This document shows positions 9,769 through 20,605 of a stretch of 64,000 nt of DNA, in pieces. Position numbers and translations under genes: made by a program. Each line of letters begins with the position of its first letter. The stretch's first letter is position 1. Below the pieces are notes generated by a model, which saw only the letters and a list, made by a program, of their open reading frames with translations, made no database searches and had not been told where the DNA came from. The stretch is from Erinaceus europaeus. Lineage: Eukaryota; Chordata; Mammalia; Eulipotyphla; Erinaceidae. The stretch is taken from positions 113,043,512 to 113,107,511 of the forward strand of contig NC_080172.1 in the NCBI RefSeq assembly GCF_950295315.1, read 5' to 3'.

Positions 9769-10093
9769 TGGGTCAGGTGGCAACGCAACAAGTAAGGCAC
9801 ACATGTTACCATGTATGAGGACCCAGGATGAAGTCTCTCATTCCCACCTGCAGTTTGAGGGGCAGGTTGTTGAGCTTCACAAGTGTCGGAGCAATGCTGC
9901 AGTCATCTCTCTTTTTCCCTCTCTCCCTATTTCACATCCTGTTCTTTTATTCCTCTCTTTATCTCATCATAAAAGAAAAAAAATAGGAAAATACGGCAAC
10001 TAGGAGCATTGACTTTATGTTGCACGTACTGAGCCCCAGTGATAACCCTGGTGGTTTAAACACAAGAAAATAAAAATAATAGTAATAATACCT
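9769..10093 (+). repeat. SINE type A, plus (diverged)
   Basis: gtgggtcaggtggcaacgca start, gcttcacaagtgtcggagca, and tail block gtactgagccccagtgataa followed by A-rich sequence. Confidence 0.8.
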
Positions 10094-10142
10094 ACTATTG
10101 CACTTATGATGAATATCACATGAGTTAATATATCTAAGTGCT

Positions 10143-10358
10143 AGGGGCCGGATAGTGGCACACCTGGTTGAGCGCACCTGTTACAGTGCTCAAGGACCCA
10201 GGTTCGAGCTCCCAGTCCCCACCTGCAGGGGGAAAGCTTAGTGGGTGGTGAAGCAGGGCTGCAGGTGTCTCTCTGTCTCTCTCCCTCTCTATAGCCCCAT
10301 TCCCTATCTATTTCTGGATTTCGACATCCAATAAATGAACAAAGGTAATTAAAAAAAT
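10143..10358 (+). repeat. SINE type C, plus, with TSD
   Basis: aggggccggatagtggcaca, B box ggttcgagctcccagtcccc, then an ataaatgaac tail. Perfect 13-base TSD atatctaagtgct at 10130-10142 and 10359-10371. Confidence 0.95.
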
Positions 10359-10371
10359 ATATCTAAGTGCT

Positions 10372-10906
10372 GAGTAGTGATTGGCATACAGTAAGGATTT
10401 AAATAAATTATTATTATTAATTATTATTTCTAAGACACATAAACAACATTGGATAGGATAGAGTAAGAGATGCTCTGAACTTGGAATTTCTACCTAAAAC
10501 TCCTGTTTCGTTTTTCTGCCTGTGTAGCCATTAAAGTAGATGATTGTTCTCATTAATAAGTGGCCATGCCAGGGACTAAAGACAGTTGTAAATTCTTGAC
10601 AACTCTTTTCATTGAGTGCTAATTGCCCTTTCCTAAAGCTAGACTAGATTTTGTGACTTGCCTAACTTGAATGTGACAGAATTGATGGAATGAGATCTCT
10701 GAGGTAAGCCAGAAGAAGACTTGAGGTTTTGTCCCACTGACTTCCCCATAGAAAACTCATCTACCTTGAGAGCATCATGCCATGGGCATCTTAAAGTCCT
10801 CTGAAAGGTCCTTAAAAATGGACTGTCAAGTGGAATGAGAGGAGACATACAAGGGGGTCTTACAGGATATTCACATGACAAACGTGTCGATGACAAATCC
10901 ACTTAG
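10372..10906. other. No recognisable feature
   Basis: Unique-looking DNA. The minus-strand 87-codon open frame (10639-10902) has no recognisable motif. Confidence 0.5.
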
Positions 10907-10918
10907 AAGTGGATGTTC

Positions 10919-11196
10919 AGGAGTCAGGCGGCAGCGCAGCAGGTTAAGTGCACGTGGCGCAAAGCACAAGGCGTAAGGATCTTGGTTGGAGCCCCCGGCT
11001 CCCCACCTGCAGGGGGGTCACTTCATAAGTGGTGAAGCAGGTCTGCTTTCTCTGTCTTCCCCTCCTCTCTCTATTTCTCTCTGTCCTATCTAACAATGAC
11101 GACATCAATAACAACAACAATAATAACTACAACAATAAAAAATAAAACAAGGTCAACAAAAGGGACAATAAATAGATATTAAAAATGTTTTTTAAA
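10919..11196 (+). repeat. SINE type B, plus, with TSD
   Basis: aggagtcaggcggcagcgca start, gcccccggctccccacctgc, and a long CAA/AATAAC tail. Perfect 12-base TSD aagtggatgttc at 10907-10918 and 11197-11208. Confidence 0.95.
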
Positions 11197-11325
11197 AAGT
11201 GGATGTTCCAGTCACCAAACACTCAACTAACTGACACTCTATGGACCAGAAGTGAACTACCCTGCAGGGCCCTTTCTCAACCACTGACTCAAGTCATGAA
11301 CAAAAGCACAGAATTGTTTCAAGAT

Positions 11326-11596
11326 TTTTTTTTTTTTGCCTCCAAAGTTATCATTAGGGCTCAGTACCAGCACTATGAATCCACTGCTCCTGGCAGCCAC
11401 CCCACCCCTAATTTATTAGATAGGACCGGCAGAAATTGGAGGGGGGTTCGTAGAGATGGAGAAATAAACACATGCAGACCTGCTTCACTGCTTGTGATGC
11501 GTCCCCCTCGGCAGATGGGGATCCTGGGGGCCTTGAACCCAGGTCCTTGTGCTTTGTACTATGTGTGCTTAACCAGGTGCACCACCTCATAGCCCC
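11326..11596 (-). repeat. SINE type A, minus
   Basis: Poly-T, gcctccaaagttatcattag, agcactatgaatccactgct, through gcttgtgatgcgtccccctc to caggtgcaccacctcatagcc. Confidence 0.9.
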
Positions 11597-11599
11597 TTG

Positions 11600-12725
11600 C
11601 CAGATTTTTTTTTTAATCACTTAGTTTCTTTATCTGGAAAATGGGGCTCATCATAGTAGGACTGTCATCATATATATGTCGTCATATATGACTTTCACTA
11701 TTTTCCTACTCACAAATATGTGTGAAATAAATAAGAAAATATCAGTTTGGGGAATCGATGTGAGACTATGGGAAGACAGGAAAATATGTATCCGTGGAGG
11801 AAATCTTGGCAGTTCAGGATCATTGTGCAGAGAATAGACAAGGCTGACTTGCCATCATGTTTCTATTTCTGGAGAAGCACTTTTTACATACATTCTCCAG
11901 AAAATTAGTTTCAATTATCTAGTGGGATATCACCAACAGCTTGATAAAAAATGTAATAGGAATCATGGACAGTAGGTTCATCTAATGATGACTGTTCTGC
12001 AGTAGCGTCTGTTGCTGGCTCACTGAGAATCATTTTCAATATGACACACTCCTTCTTACCAAAGGAAAAATTAATTAAGAAAAAATCTCCATCCCAGATG
12101 CAGCCAGGACAAACATTCCCAGAGCCAAAAGGGAGGAAAATACATGCAGAGTATAAACTAGGAATGGGGCCCTTGTGGTTTTTACATTTATGCATGATGT
12201 TAAAAAATTAAGAACAGGTATGCATCTGTGTACTACTAAAATCTAAATAAAAACAATTAGGAGAAGAAAGAAGTGGGAGAGTGTATGTTTTGTCTGATTT
12301 AAATACATTCCAGCATCACAACCTGGTTTGCTAGCTTTTTGACACAAATCAGAAACTGTTTTTCTCTGTGTTTGGAACTTGGTTTGCAGATATTATTGAA
12401 GACAGCTGCCTGGGTCAGACCTATTGGTCGACTCACAGACTGTTTCCTTGCTCTGTTATTATAAGAGAAGTGGAGGCTTATTTAGCAGGCTGTATGTAGC
12501 AAACACCCAGGACTTACTGTTCTCCCCTTCCTTATTGAAGTTCCCAGATGAAAGGACAGTCAAGGTCCAAAGGCTTGGCCCTTGCTTCTCTGTGTCGCTG
12601 GCCACAGGCCCTTGTGTCTTGTTACTGGCAGACTCAGAACTTCTGCATTAACTCTTGAGCAAGTATGAACCAGCACCACCATTTTGCTAAAAGCTTTATT
12701 ACTGCCACAGAGAGATGGCCTGATG
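11600..12725. other. Repeat-free interval of about 1.1 kb
   Basis: One of the longest stretches where I see no SINE or L1. It holds a 94-codon minus-strand open frame (listed separately). No splice-flanked conserved exon could be identified by eye. Confidence 0.5.
11911..12195 (-). other. Unassigned 94-codon open frame
   Basis: Open minus-strand frame starting MHKCKNHKG and ending VGDIPLDN, with an internal stretch GNVCPGCIWDGDFFLI and an acidic segment LDEPTVHDSYY. It is not low complexity and not in a repeat I recognise. I do not recognise the protein and see no signal peptide or membrane segment. An open frame of this length can arise by chance in a 64-kb window, so it is listed only as the best non-repeat candidate. 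Confidence 0.12.
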
Positions 12726-12727
12726 TA

Positions 12728-12870
12728 ATTTTTTAAAAAATATTTTGGTTGAACCTGGCTTGGGCTTGTGGTGTCTGGGATATATGTATAAGCCATTTGA
12801 ACCAAAGACTTTACTCTTCAGTGGCTCCACTTTCCTTATTCCCTTGTCTACCTGCTCAACCATCTGTCCT
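12728..12870 (-). repeat. Unclassified retroposon-like repeat, copy 1
   Basis: About 140 bases (gaacctggcttgggcttgtg, agccatttgaaccaaagact, cttattcccttgtctacctg) recurring at 14318-14462 in the same orientation. On the minus strand the repeat ends in an A/T-rich segment, as a small retroposon tail would. Its family is unknown to me. Confidence 0.7.
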
Positions 12871-13164
12871 TCTACCCACCCACCCACCCATGCACTACAC
12901 ATCTGCACATCTATAAGTTCCTTGTCTAGGAGCAGAGCTAAATAAATTGTACACTAAAGTCATGTGCCCCACCTTGGTGGGGTAGAATCATAAACATCTC
13001 TTCTCTGTCATCATTGCTGAATCCTGAAGCATCTCCACAAGTTAGGGACACATCTTTGAGAACCACGAATCTTAGCCCTTGACTCAACTCTTGGCTTTCA
13101 TTCTCAACTTTATTCTCGAACACCTAACAGTATTTTGTAAGAACTCTGACCTGAACAGCTCTTG

Positions 13165-13411
13165 GCAGTGTCCTCTGGAGGTACTTCTGCTCCTGGTGGC
13201 AATCCCCCACTTTTTAAATTAAAAGACAAAGAGAAATTGAGAGGAGAAGGGAAGATAGGGAGAGAGAAATGTAGACACTTGCAGATCTGCCTCACTGCTC
13301 AAGAAGCATCTTCCCTGCATCTGGGGAGCCAGAGGCTCCAACCCAGGTCTTGTGTTAGTCTCTGCACATAGCACTCTGTGTGCTTAACTGGTGTACCACC
13401 ACTCAGCCACC
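13165..13411 (-). repeat. SINE type A, minus, diverged
   Basis: Starts inside the tail block (tctggaggtacttctgctcc), then gacaaagagaaattgagagg, acttgcagatctgcctcact, and ends gtgtaccaccactcagccacc. Confidence 0.85.
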
Positions 13412-14261
13412 TAGATTGGTTTCTTATAGCATTTATTCTGCTGTATAAAACAAAATGTTTAAACAGACAAGGCTCTGGAGTCTGTGAGAGTATCGGGGAC
13501 TCATGTCAGATGGGACTCTGTTTTGTGGGATATCTCTCTGACCTAGTGGTTCCTATCATAGAGGAAGTACTTGGTGAATAGTGGTTAACACTTTTCACTA
13601 GTTCCCAGTCAACATATATTTCTGGTCCTATGTATCTTAACATTTCTCAAACCTATCTCCTTTTCTCCATGTCTATCATCACTGTCCTAATTTAGGCCAC
13701 CAGACTTTTCTGGCTGAACTATTTTAGCAGCATCCTGCTCTGATCAGCCAAACCGATTTCTTAAAATACACATTGGACCACATCATCTTCCACTTCCTGT
13801 TTAAAACTCTTGAATGACTACTCATTGCCATCTAAGTAAAGCGCCAGGAAATGTTATATCTTCCTTCATTTCCATGGGTACACTTGCTCCTCCTCAGAAC
13901 CCACACCTCTCCTACTCCTCCTTCCTGTCTGCCTTTCTCTGCTCTTTTTCTTTTCTTCCTTCTGTTCTTTCTCTAGCTTCAGTGAGGTTTACTGAAGCTT
14001 TAAATGTGCAGGGATCCTTGCCTGGTGCTAGGTGTGATAGTGAATACACAGAAAATTCTCTTCCCTTTAGGAGGCTCACATGAGAGCTAGATGGATGGGC
14101 AGAGGGGTATTGCAAGCAACCATGGGGCTAATGTCTAGTCACTGGACTGTGATGTTGCTATTTGTAGGGCCAAATGGTAGGGATGTTTGATCAGATCAGA
14201 AAGGTCAGGGATATGACCCAGCTCTGACTGAAGAGTAGCTAGGCAGAAGCAAAGGAGAAGG
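13412..14261. other. No recognisable feature
   Basis: Unique-looking sequence including a pyrimidine-rich cctcctcagaacccacacctc area near 13890. No gene is supported. Confidence 0.5.
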
Positions 14262-14296
14262 ATGTGTGTGTGTGTGTGTGTGTGTGTTTGTGTACA
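14262..14296. repeat. (TG)n microsatellite
   Basis: Uninterrupted TG run ending in tttgtgta. Confidence 0.95.
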
Positions 14297-14317
14297 CAGG
14301 CATTTGAAGTACTAATG

Positions 14318-14462
14318 ACATTATTTTTTAATCTTTTTGTTGCACCTGGCTTGTGCTTATGGTATCTGGGATACATGTGTAAGCCATTGGAACCAAAGAC
14401 TTTTCTCTTCAGTGAGTCCACTTTCCTTATTCCATTGTCTACCTGCTCAACCATTTTTCAGC
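14318..14462 (-). repeat. Unclassified retroposon-like repeat, copy 2
   Basis: cacctggcttgtgcttatgg, agccattggaaccaaagact and cttattccattgtctacctg align along the whole length with 12728-12870. The minus-strand T-rich end (ttattttttaatctttttgt) sits at the left edge, consistent with an A-rich tail. Confidence 0.7.
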
Positions 14463-14647
14463 CCATTTAAAAAAATTTGTCATATTTATTGCATACAATG
14501 TCTCTTTGATTAGGAATTCTTTCATTGAAATAGGAAACATTTATTTATTCTTTGGAATTATCTGATATTTCCTTTTCACACTTTCTCTTTCTCTCTCTGT
14601 GTTTTCTTGAACATTTTATTTATTTAGTTTCTTTTTAAAAATTAAAA

Positions 14648-15001
14648 CTTTTTTTTTTTTGCCTCCAGGATTATTGCTGGGTGTCGGTGCCTGCATTATG
14701 AATCCACTGCTCCTGGAGGGAATTTTTTTTCCCTTTTTGGTTGCCCTTGTTGTTTATCATTGTTGTTGTTATTATTGTTGTTGTCATTGCTATCATTGTA
14801 GTTGGAATGGACAGAGAGAAATGGAGAGAGGAGCGGAAGACAGAGAGGGGGAGAGAAAGATAGGCACCTGCAGACCTGCTTCACTGCTTGTGAAGCGACT
14901 CCCCTGCAGGTGGGGAGCCAGGGGCTCAAACTGGGATCCCTACACCTGTCCTTGCACTTCGTGCCATGTGCACTTAACCTGCTGTGCTGCCGCCCAGCCC
15001 C
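14648..15001 (-). repeat. SINE type AB (composite tail), minus
   Basis: Contains both the type A tail (cctccaggattattgctggg, gcattatgaatccactgctc) and a type B GTT/ATT-rich tract (ttgcccttgttgtttatcat) before the common body and promoter (gctgtgctgccgcccagcccc). It is about 70 bases longer than single-tail copies. Confidence 0.9.
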
Positions 15002-15009
15002 AAACATGC

Positions 15010-15170
15010 TTTTTATTCATTTAATTATGAATGACAAGTCTGTTAGATAAGAGTGGTACAAATCCATAGAATTCCCACCATCAGAGTTCTTCATCCCATC
15101 CCCTCTGTTGGAAGCTTTCCTATTCTTTATCCCTCTGGGTGTATGGGCCTAGAATCATTATAGAGTGCTA
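15010..15170 (-). repeat. L1 3' UTR fragment, minus
   Basis: aattcccaccatcagagttc, ggaagctttcctattcttta and cctctgggtgtatgggccta belong to the long 3' UTR family. It is truncated after about 160 bases. Confidence 0.8.
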
Positions 15171-15440
15171 TAATGTGAAGTATTAACTACATTTTTAAAG
15201 GCCAGGAACTTCTTAACAGATCTTCCCAAATTCAGTTCAGTCACCTCCTTCACCCTCTTCTTTTTCCACTGAGATTTCAGCAGGTCATATGGGCAGGTCT
15301 ACCACGTGACAGACAGTTCAGAGGGGCAAACCTTTCTTCTGAGATCTTCCCTTCCTCTTCACAGTTGAGACCAATCATCAACTCCCTAGAACAGATAAGA
15401 AAAGGGTACTGAGAACATCAGTTAGAAAATGCATAACGTG

Positions 15441-15708
15441 GAAGTAGGGTGGTAGTGCAGTAGGTTAAGCACAGGTGGCGAAAAGCACAAGGACCGGAGT
15501 AAGGATCTGGGTTCCAGCCCCCCCAGCTCCCCACCTGCAGGGAAGTTGCTTCACAAGTGGTGAAGCAGGTCTGCAAGAGTCTCTCTTTCTTTCCCCATGT
15601 CTGTATTCCCCTCCTCTCTCCATTTTTCTCTGTCCTCTCCAACAATGATGACAGCAATAAAACTACATAGGCAACAAAAGGGAATAAATAAATAAATATT
15701 TAAAAAAA
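15441..15708 (+). repeat. SINE type B, plus, with 17-base TSD
   Basis: gaagtagggtggtagtgcag start and gcaacaaaagggaataaata tail. Perfect 17-base TSD agaaaatgcataacgtg at 15424-15440 and 15709-15725, so this is a relatively recent insertion. Confidence 0.95.
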
Positions 15709-15840
15709 AGAAAATGCATAACGTGATCTCATCACAAAGAGCATCATTTGTTGGCAATCAGCTCAAAACTGGTTCCTTTTTGTATTGTCTAAAGAGAGCT
15801 AGAGTCAGAGACTAATTAAAGGAATGAAGGCTATTTGCAA

Positions 15841-15983
15841 TAGGAGAATGAGAATGAGAGAGAGGAGAATGAGAACGAGAGAGAGAGAGAGAGGAGAATG
15901 AGAATGAGAGAGAGAGGGAGAGAGAGAGAGAGAGAGGAGAATGAGAGAGAGAGAGAGAGGGAGAGAGAGAGAGAGAGAGAGGA
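15841..15983. repeat. (GAGA)n / GAGAATGA minisatellite-like tract
   Basis: Alternating AG runs with recurrent gagaatgagaatgagagaga blocks. Purine only on the plus strand. Confidence 0.95.
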
Positions 15984-16394
15984 GGTATTTCAGTAAAATT
16001 AAACTCAACCCCCAAATTCTGCAAGGGCAGCTGGGAATTTATAACTACATGTTGAGTGAAGGGTCAATGGATGGGAAAATTACTAAGAGAAGATGCCAAA
16101 AGAGAAGAATTCTATCTAAATTGACCTAGCAGGACTCTTGCTAAAGGCAGGCCAGAGAATAAAAAATAAGAAATGGGAATGAAGAGCCTGATCAGATACC
16201 AAGGATAAGCAGATATCAAAGGACTGGTGATCCATCTGAGTAAAACTAATTTTGTAGGATTATAGCTAAACCTGGCTGGAGTAGCTGAGAACAGGACCTA
16301 CTGTTGAGACCTATTCAGAGTGAAGACTCAGAGAAACCTAAGTTTTGTGAAAGAATTTTTGCTAGTTGGCCTACTTTTTAAAGGGATTTGGAAA
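15984..16394. other. No recognisable feature
   Basis: Unique-looking interval. No exon is supported. Confidence 0.5.
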
Positions 16395-16780
16395 ACTTAA
16401 AAAAAATATTTATAAAATGGAAATACTGACAAGACCATAGGATAAGAGGGTACAGTGTCACACAATTCCCACCACCAGAACTCTGTATCCTATCCCCTCC
16501 CTTGAAAGCTTTCCTATTCTTTATCCCTCTGGGAGTATGGACCCAGGATCATTATGGGGTGCAGAAGGTGGAAGGTCTGGCTTCTGTAATTGCTTCTCTG
16601 CTAAACATGGACTTTGGCAGTTCGAGCCATACTCCCAGCCTGTCTTTCTCTTTCCCTTTTGGGGTGGGGTCCTGGGGATGTGGACTTCCAGGACACATTG
16701 GTGGAGTCATCTGCCCAGGGAAGTCAGGTTGGCATCATGGAAGCATCTGGAACCTGATGGCTGCAGTCCTCAGGCTGTGT
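16395..16780 (-). repeat. L1 3' UTR fragment, minus
   Basis: ctgacaagaccataggataa, aattcccaccaccagaactc, gcagaaggtggaaggtctgg, and ggaacctgatggctgcagt at the truncation. Confidence 0.85.
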
Positions 16781-16819
16781 GAATAGCTTGTATCCTGGTA
16801 TGTGGCTTTGAGTCAAGAA

Positions 16820-16850
16820 AATGGGGTGAATGGTGTTCACCCCATTTTTT
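16820..16850. repeat. Perfect 13-base hairpin
   Basis: aaaatggggtgaa (16820-16832), loop tggtg, ttcaccccatttt (16838-16850). Both arms pair fully. No promoter or terminator function is implied in this setting. Confidence 0.9.
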
Positions 16851-17640
16851 TCCCTGCACACACAGCCCTCTAGGTAAATGGAGCACAAGAAAAAGTTCAA
16901 GAGGAAGTTATATGATTACATTGTGCTCTGTCATATATTACTTCTCTTAAACACAAAGATAAGAAGTCTGAATAGCTAGGATTTACTCAGTATATACTCC
17001 TGGCTTGTTGGAACAGTCATGAATACACTTCTGCATAAAAAATAAGACATGACGTTTTCACAACCATATATATGCAGAAACTCTGCCAGCCTGCCCTAGG
17101 GACTACTCCTTAGTAGAAAGACTGCTACAGCACTGAGGCTAACCACTGACTGTACAGGGTATGGCAGTAGTTGCTTTATTGTATCTGGGGCTGCTTAGCT
17201 TTATGGTTTGGTTTTTCTGACCCTGTACTTGGCTTCTGCTGGGATGTTAACACCTTGAACTCAAAGCCTGCCTCCAAATCTGGCCCATGGCTTACTATCT
17301 TACAGGGCCATTCAGATATTCGGGTCTCCACTACCCAGGTAGGGCTAACCGCAGATACCAGGGAGAGTTGTCCAGAGAATGTCTGTGATAATTATCTACA
17401 TGTTTACACATCTTGCATTATGCATAGACATTGACCTCTTTGAACCCTTCTTGTCAGCTGACCTCATCAGTATTCAGAACCCAGTTTAAAAAATATGGAT
17501 ACTAGACATCATGATAATGATCAGAAGAGCAGTTGTTCATCCTGCGTTTCTGGTGCCTTGGTGGTGGCTGCTTAGCATACACTAAGCTAGATACTCTGCT
17601 CTATGATCATATTATGTTATGCTAAAAAGTCTTATTAAAG
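16851..17640. other. No recognisable feature
   Basis: Unique-looking DNA. The 87-codon open frame at 17171-17434 has no family resemblance. Confidence 0.5.
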
Positions 17641-17649
17641 GGAGAGGGT

Positions 17650-17815
17650 GCTGGGGTATAGACCATAAAAGGAAAGTTTTATAGGAGACAGCTCACCCCA
17701 GAAAGAGTGCATACTTTTCCGTGCGAAGGCCTGAGTTCAAACCCCTGACACCATATTGAACCTGCACAAGGAGGTTCTTCACAAACAATAGAGCAGTGTT
17801 TTGGTATCGCTTCTT
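17650..17815 (+). repeat. Old tRNA-derived SINE, plus
   Basis: B-box-like gagttcaaacccctgacacc preceded by an A-box-like region and followed by gcacaaggaggttcttcaca. Heavily diverged. Confidence 0.5.
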
Positions 17816-17819
17816 CTTC

Positions 17820-18043
17820 TTTTTTTAAATTATTTATTTATTTACTTTAAAAGGAGGCGTTAACAAAACCGTAGGATAGGAGTAGTACAAATCCACACAA
17901 TTCCCACCACCAGATCTCTATATGCCATCCCCTCCCCTGATAGCTTTCCTATTCTTTATCCCTCTGGGAGTATGGACCCAAAGTCATTGTGGGATGCAGA
18001 AGGTGGAAGGTCTGGCTTCTGTAACTGCTTCCCCACTGAACAT
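17820..18043 (-). repeat. L1 3' UTR fragment, minus
   Basis: T/A-rich start, gcgttaacaaaaccgtagga, aattcccaccaccagatctc, and gcagaaggtggaaggtctgg, ending at cactgaacat. Confidence 0.85.
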
Positions 18044-18183
18044 ACACAGATAATTGTAGAAATAATAGTCAACACATACCTGCAACCTTAAGAAACCTGA
18101 TGTAGCTTACAATGGAGGGGTTGGACACAGTCTTTTGGAGGTGGGAATGGTGTCTATGTACACTCATATTAAATTGTAGTCCT
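18044..18183 (+). repeat. L1 3' UTR piece, opposite strand
   Basis: ggacacagtcttttggaggt and gtctatgtacactcatatta match, on the plus strand, the reverse of 22590-22700, the UTR just after ORF2. It abuts a minus-strand UTR fragment, possibly another inverted insertion. Confidence 0.65.
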
Positions 18184-18330
18184 ATAGGAAGTCAGGTGGT
18201 AGAGCAGGGGGTTAAGCGCACATGGTACAAAGCGCACATGGTACAAAGCGCAAGGACCTGCAGAAAGATCGATCCCAGTTCCGAGCCCCCGCTCCCCATC
18301 GCTTCTTTTTTCTACCTCTCTCTCTTCCCC
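18184..18330 (+). repeat. SINE fragment, plus, with 16-base tandem duplication
   Basis: aggaagtcaggtggtagagc start. The unit gcgcacatggtacaaa is repeated exactly at 18216-18231 and 18232-18247, between the A- and B-box regions. The element is truncated soon after gagcccccgctccccatc. Confidence 0.85.
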
Positions 18331-18570
18331 CCCTCATTTATGGTTATATCTGAAATTACAGGAAAAAAAGAATAGTCTGTTGGGAGTACTGGAGTTGTAC
18401 AGGGGCAAAGCTTTGGCTGGAAAAGTATATCAAGAAAAAAGGAAGAAAAAGAAAAAAAAAAGAAAAGAAAATTCTCATGAGGTGACATACTTGGACTGTG
18501 TCCTAGGAAGGATTGAATTCTGTAGCCCTCCTCCAACTGCTGAGGCAGGTGGGATATGAAAGAGTATAGC

Positions 18571-20225
18571 TAGGTATGGGGAACTCAGCACAACTCAGAG
18601 CCCTCTGGTCATTTCCCCCTTTCCCTTCTCCCCACTGGGAATATGGACCCAAATTCTTTTTGTAGTGTAGAAGGCAGGAGTTCTAGCTTCTGCAATTGCT
18701 GCTCCTAGGGACATGGGTTTTGGCAAATCAGTCAATTCAACCTGTTACTATCTTTCCCTAATGGGATAGGGCTCTGGAGAGGTGAGGTTCCAGGACACAT
18801 TGATGAGGTTTTGTGCCTTAAAAAGTCAAGGTGGAATTATGATAGCATCTGCAACTTGGTGACTGAAAAGTGGCAAGATATAAAGTGGGACAAAAAGATT
18901 CAGGAACAGGAACCAAAAAGTAGGAATAGAGCAGATGAAAATAGAGACATTAGGGTAGAAAGAAGCTAGAAAGTTCATTTTAGGCATGTTCCACACGACT
19001 ATCATAGATTTTTCTTGAGTTTGTTAGCTAACATGAAGTTGGACAAAAATATTGTTTGATAAAATGGTGTCAGAGTAAAAGGCTATAAAGCTGGATTAGG
19101 ACAGAAAGTAGCTGAAAATAAAATTAATTGTTCACTTCCATCCACCTTATATATATGTTTATATTTAGCACAGGAGCCTGTGTGACCTCTGAGTCCCTGT
19201 TCTGAGTTCATGGTCATAGCTGGGAATATTCGGGTGCCCTCATTTCAGGACCAGTCTTCCTGGAGTGGCAGGGCAGGATGACCCAGCTTACCTTTAGAGA
19301 TTTGAGCAGTCCCTACCATTGCTGCTTTATGGTGAGGGTAGAGTCTTGGGGAGGCCCACAAGAGAGCTTATGATGATGTTACTGATGGAAGAGGCCAGTG
19401 AAGGTGGAAAAAGGAATCTATTAGAGGTCTATGTCCACCATATTTGTGTGGGAATTGAAGGATTCCCTGACTAGGGCCCAAGATAATGGGGTGGTCTGAT
19501 ATTGATCAAAAAGGCCATTATAAAGTGCACCAATCTCTTGCCCTTATCCAGCTTTTGTAGTCCTCTCTTTATCTATCTGATGACTTTAGACTTTCTCCCA
19601 GATGTTTAAGCATAGAGTGTCATTTGTTGTACCCAACCAGAGTTAGATTTTGAGGCTCTGTCTTCTTTGGGACTTTCTGCTAAATTGCCAAGCTAGTTTA
19701 GTCTGTTTGATCGATCAGAGTATTTCTGATGCCTTATTTAGGCACTTCTACTAGGATTCCAGGCTTATTAGGTCTAAGTCTTATCACAGAGGGTTATTAA
19801 ACACTTTTACTTTGGATTTTATAATTGCCCCTTCCTTAAGAATACATGTACACTTATACGCAGTTATCAAAATCCTAGCCTGAATCTAGTGCCTGTAACT
19901 TTGCTAGATAATGTGCCATCTAAAGTGGAACTAGATATCCCCATGTGCTAGGAAAGACCTCACCAGATTTGAGGAGTTGGGAAGCTGGTATCTCAAGTTT
20001 GGTATCTTTGGCTACAGCCCCAGTAAGAATTTAGTAGCATCACAACATGGGAAGACAGTACTGGTAGCATTGATTTAGTTGAGGTCAACAGAGGTCGTAT
20101 GACAGGGTTTGTCTAGTCTTCAGATGAGAACACAGCATAGGGATATGCTGTCAGGTGAGATCATGAACCAGAGAAACAGGCAAAGATGTTCTTGAGCTCC
20201 TGACCAACAGAAACTAAGATGTAGG
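18571..20225 (-). repeat. Long, old L1 3' UTR copy, minus
   Basis: Diverged but collinear with 42285-43745: gggaatatggacccaaattc, aggacacattgatgaggttt, gcaacttggtgactgaaaag, aggagcctgtgtgacctctg, and cttgcccttatccagctttt. It extends beyond the region seen in the other copies. No coding content was recognised. Confidence 0.65.
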
Positions 20226-20230
20226 TATAT

Positions 20231-20605
20231 GATTTTTTTTTAAAGGTTTTTATTGGGGGGCAACTAATGGTTTACAGTCAACAGTAAATACAGTTGTGTA
20301 AAATTTCTCAGTTGTCTGCAAAACACTCTATACCCCCCACCTGCTTATATCCTCCTCTACTATCCTTCACCAGAACCTAGGAGCCCCACACCCCACATAC
20401 CCCTCAAAAGTCCTTTACTTTGGTGCAATACACCAAACCCAGTCCAAATTTTGCTTTGTGTTATTCCTTTGTTCTTATTTCTCAGCTATTATCTGTGAAT
20501 GAGATGAGCCCATATTCATTCTTCTCTTTCTGGTTTATCTCACTTACCATGCTTCTTTCAAACTCCATCCAAGATGAGATGAAGAAGGTGAAAAAGATGT
20601 GTGAT
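20231..20605 (-). repeat. L1 3' end (short-UTR lineage), minus
   Basis: ggtttttattggggggcaac, ctaatggtttacagtcaaca, tcctttactttggtgcaata, and tttatctcacttaccatgct correspond to the reverse of the L1 3' UTR and the last part of ORF2. Confidence 0.85.

Noticed and set aside
10143..10358. A and B boxes suggesting tRNA genes in many SINEs
   Set aside because: The cloverleaf does not close and each is followed by the SINE body and A-rich tail, so they are retroposons.
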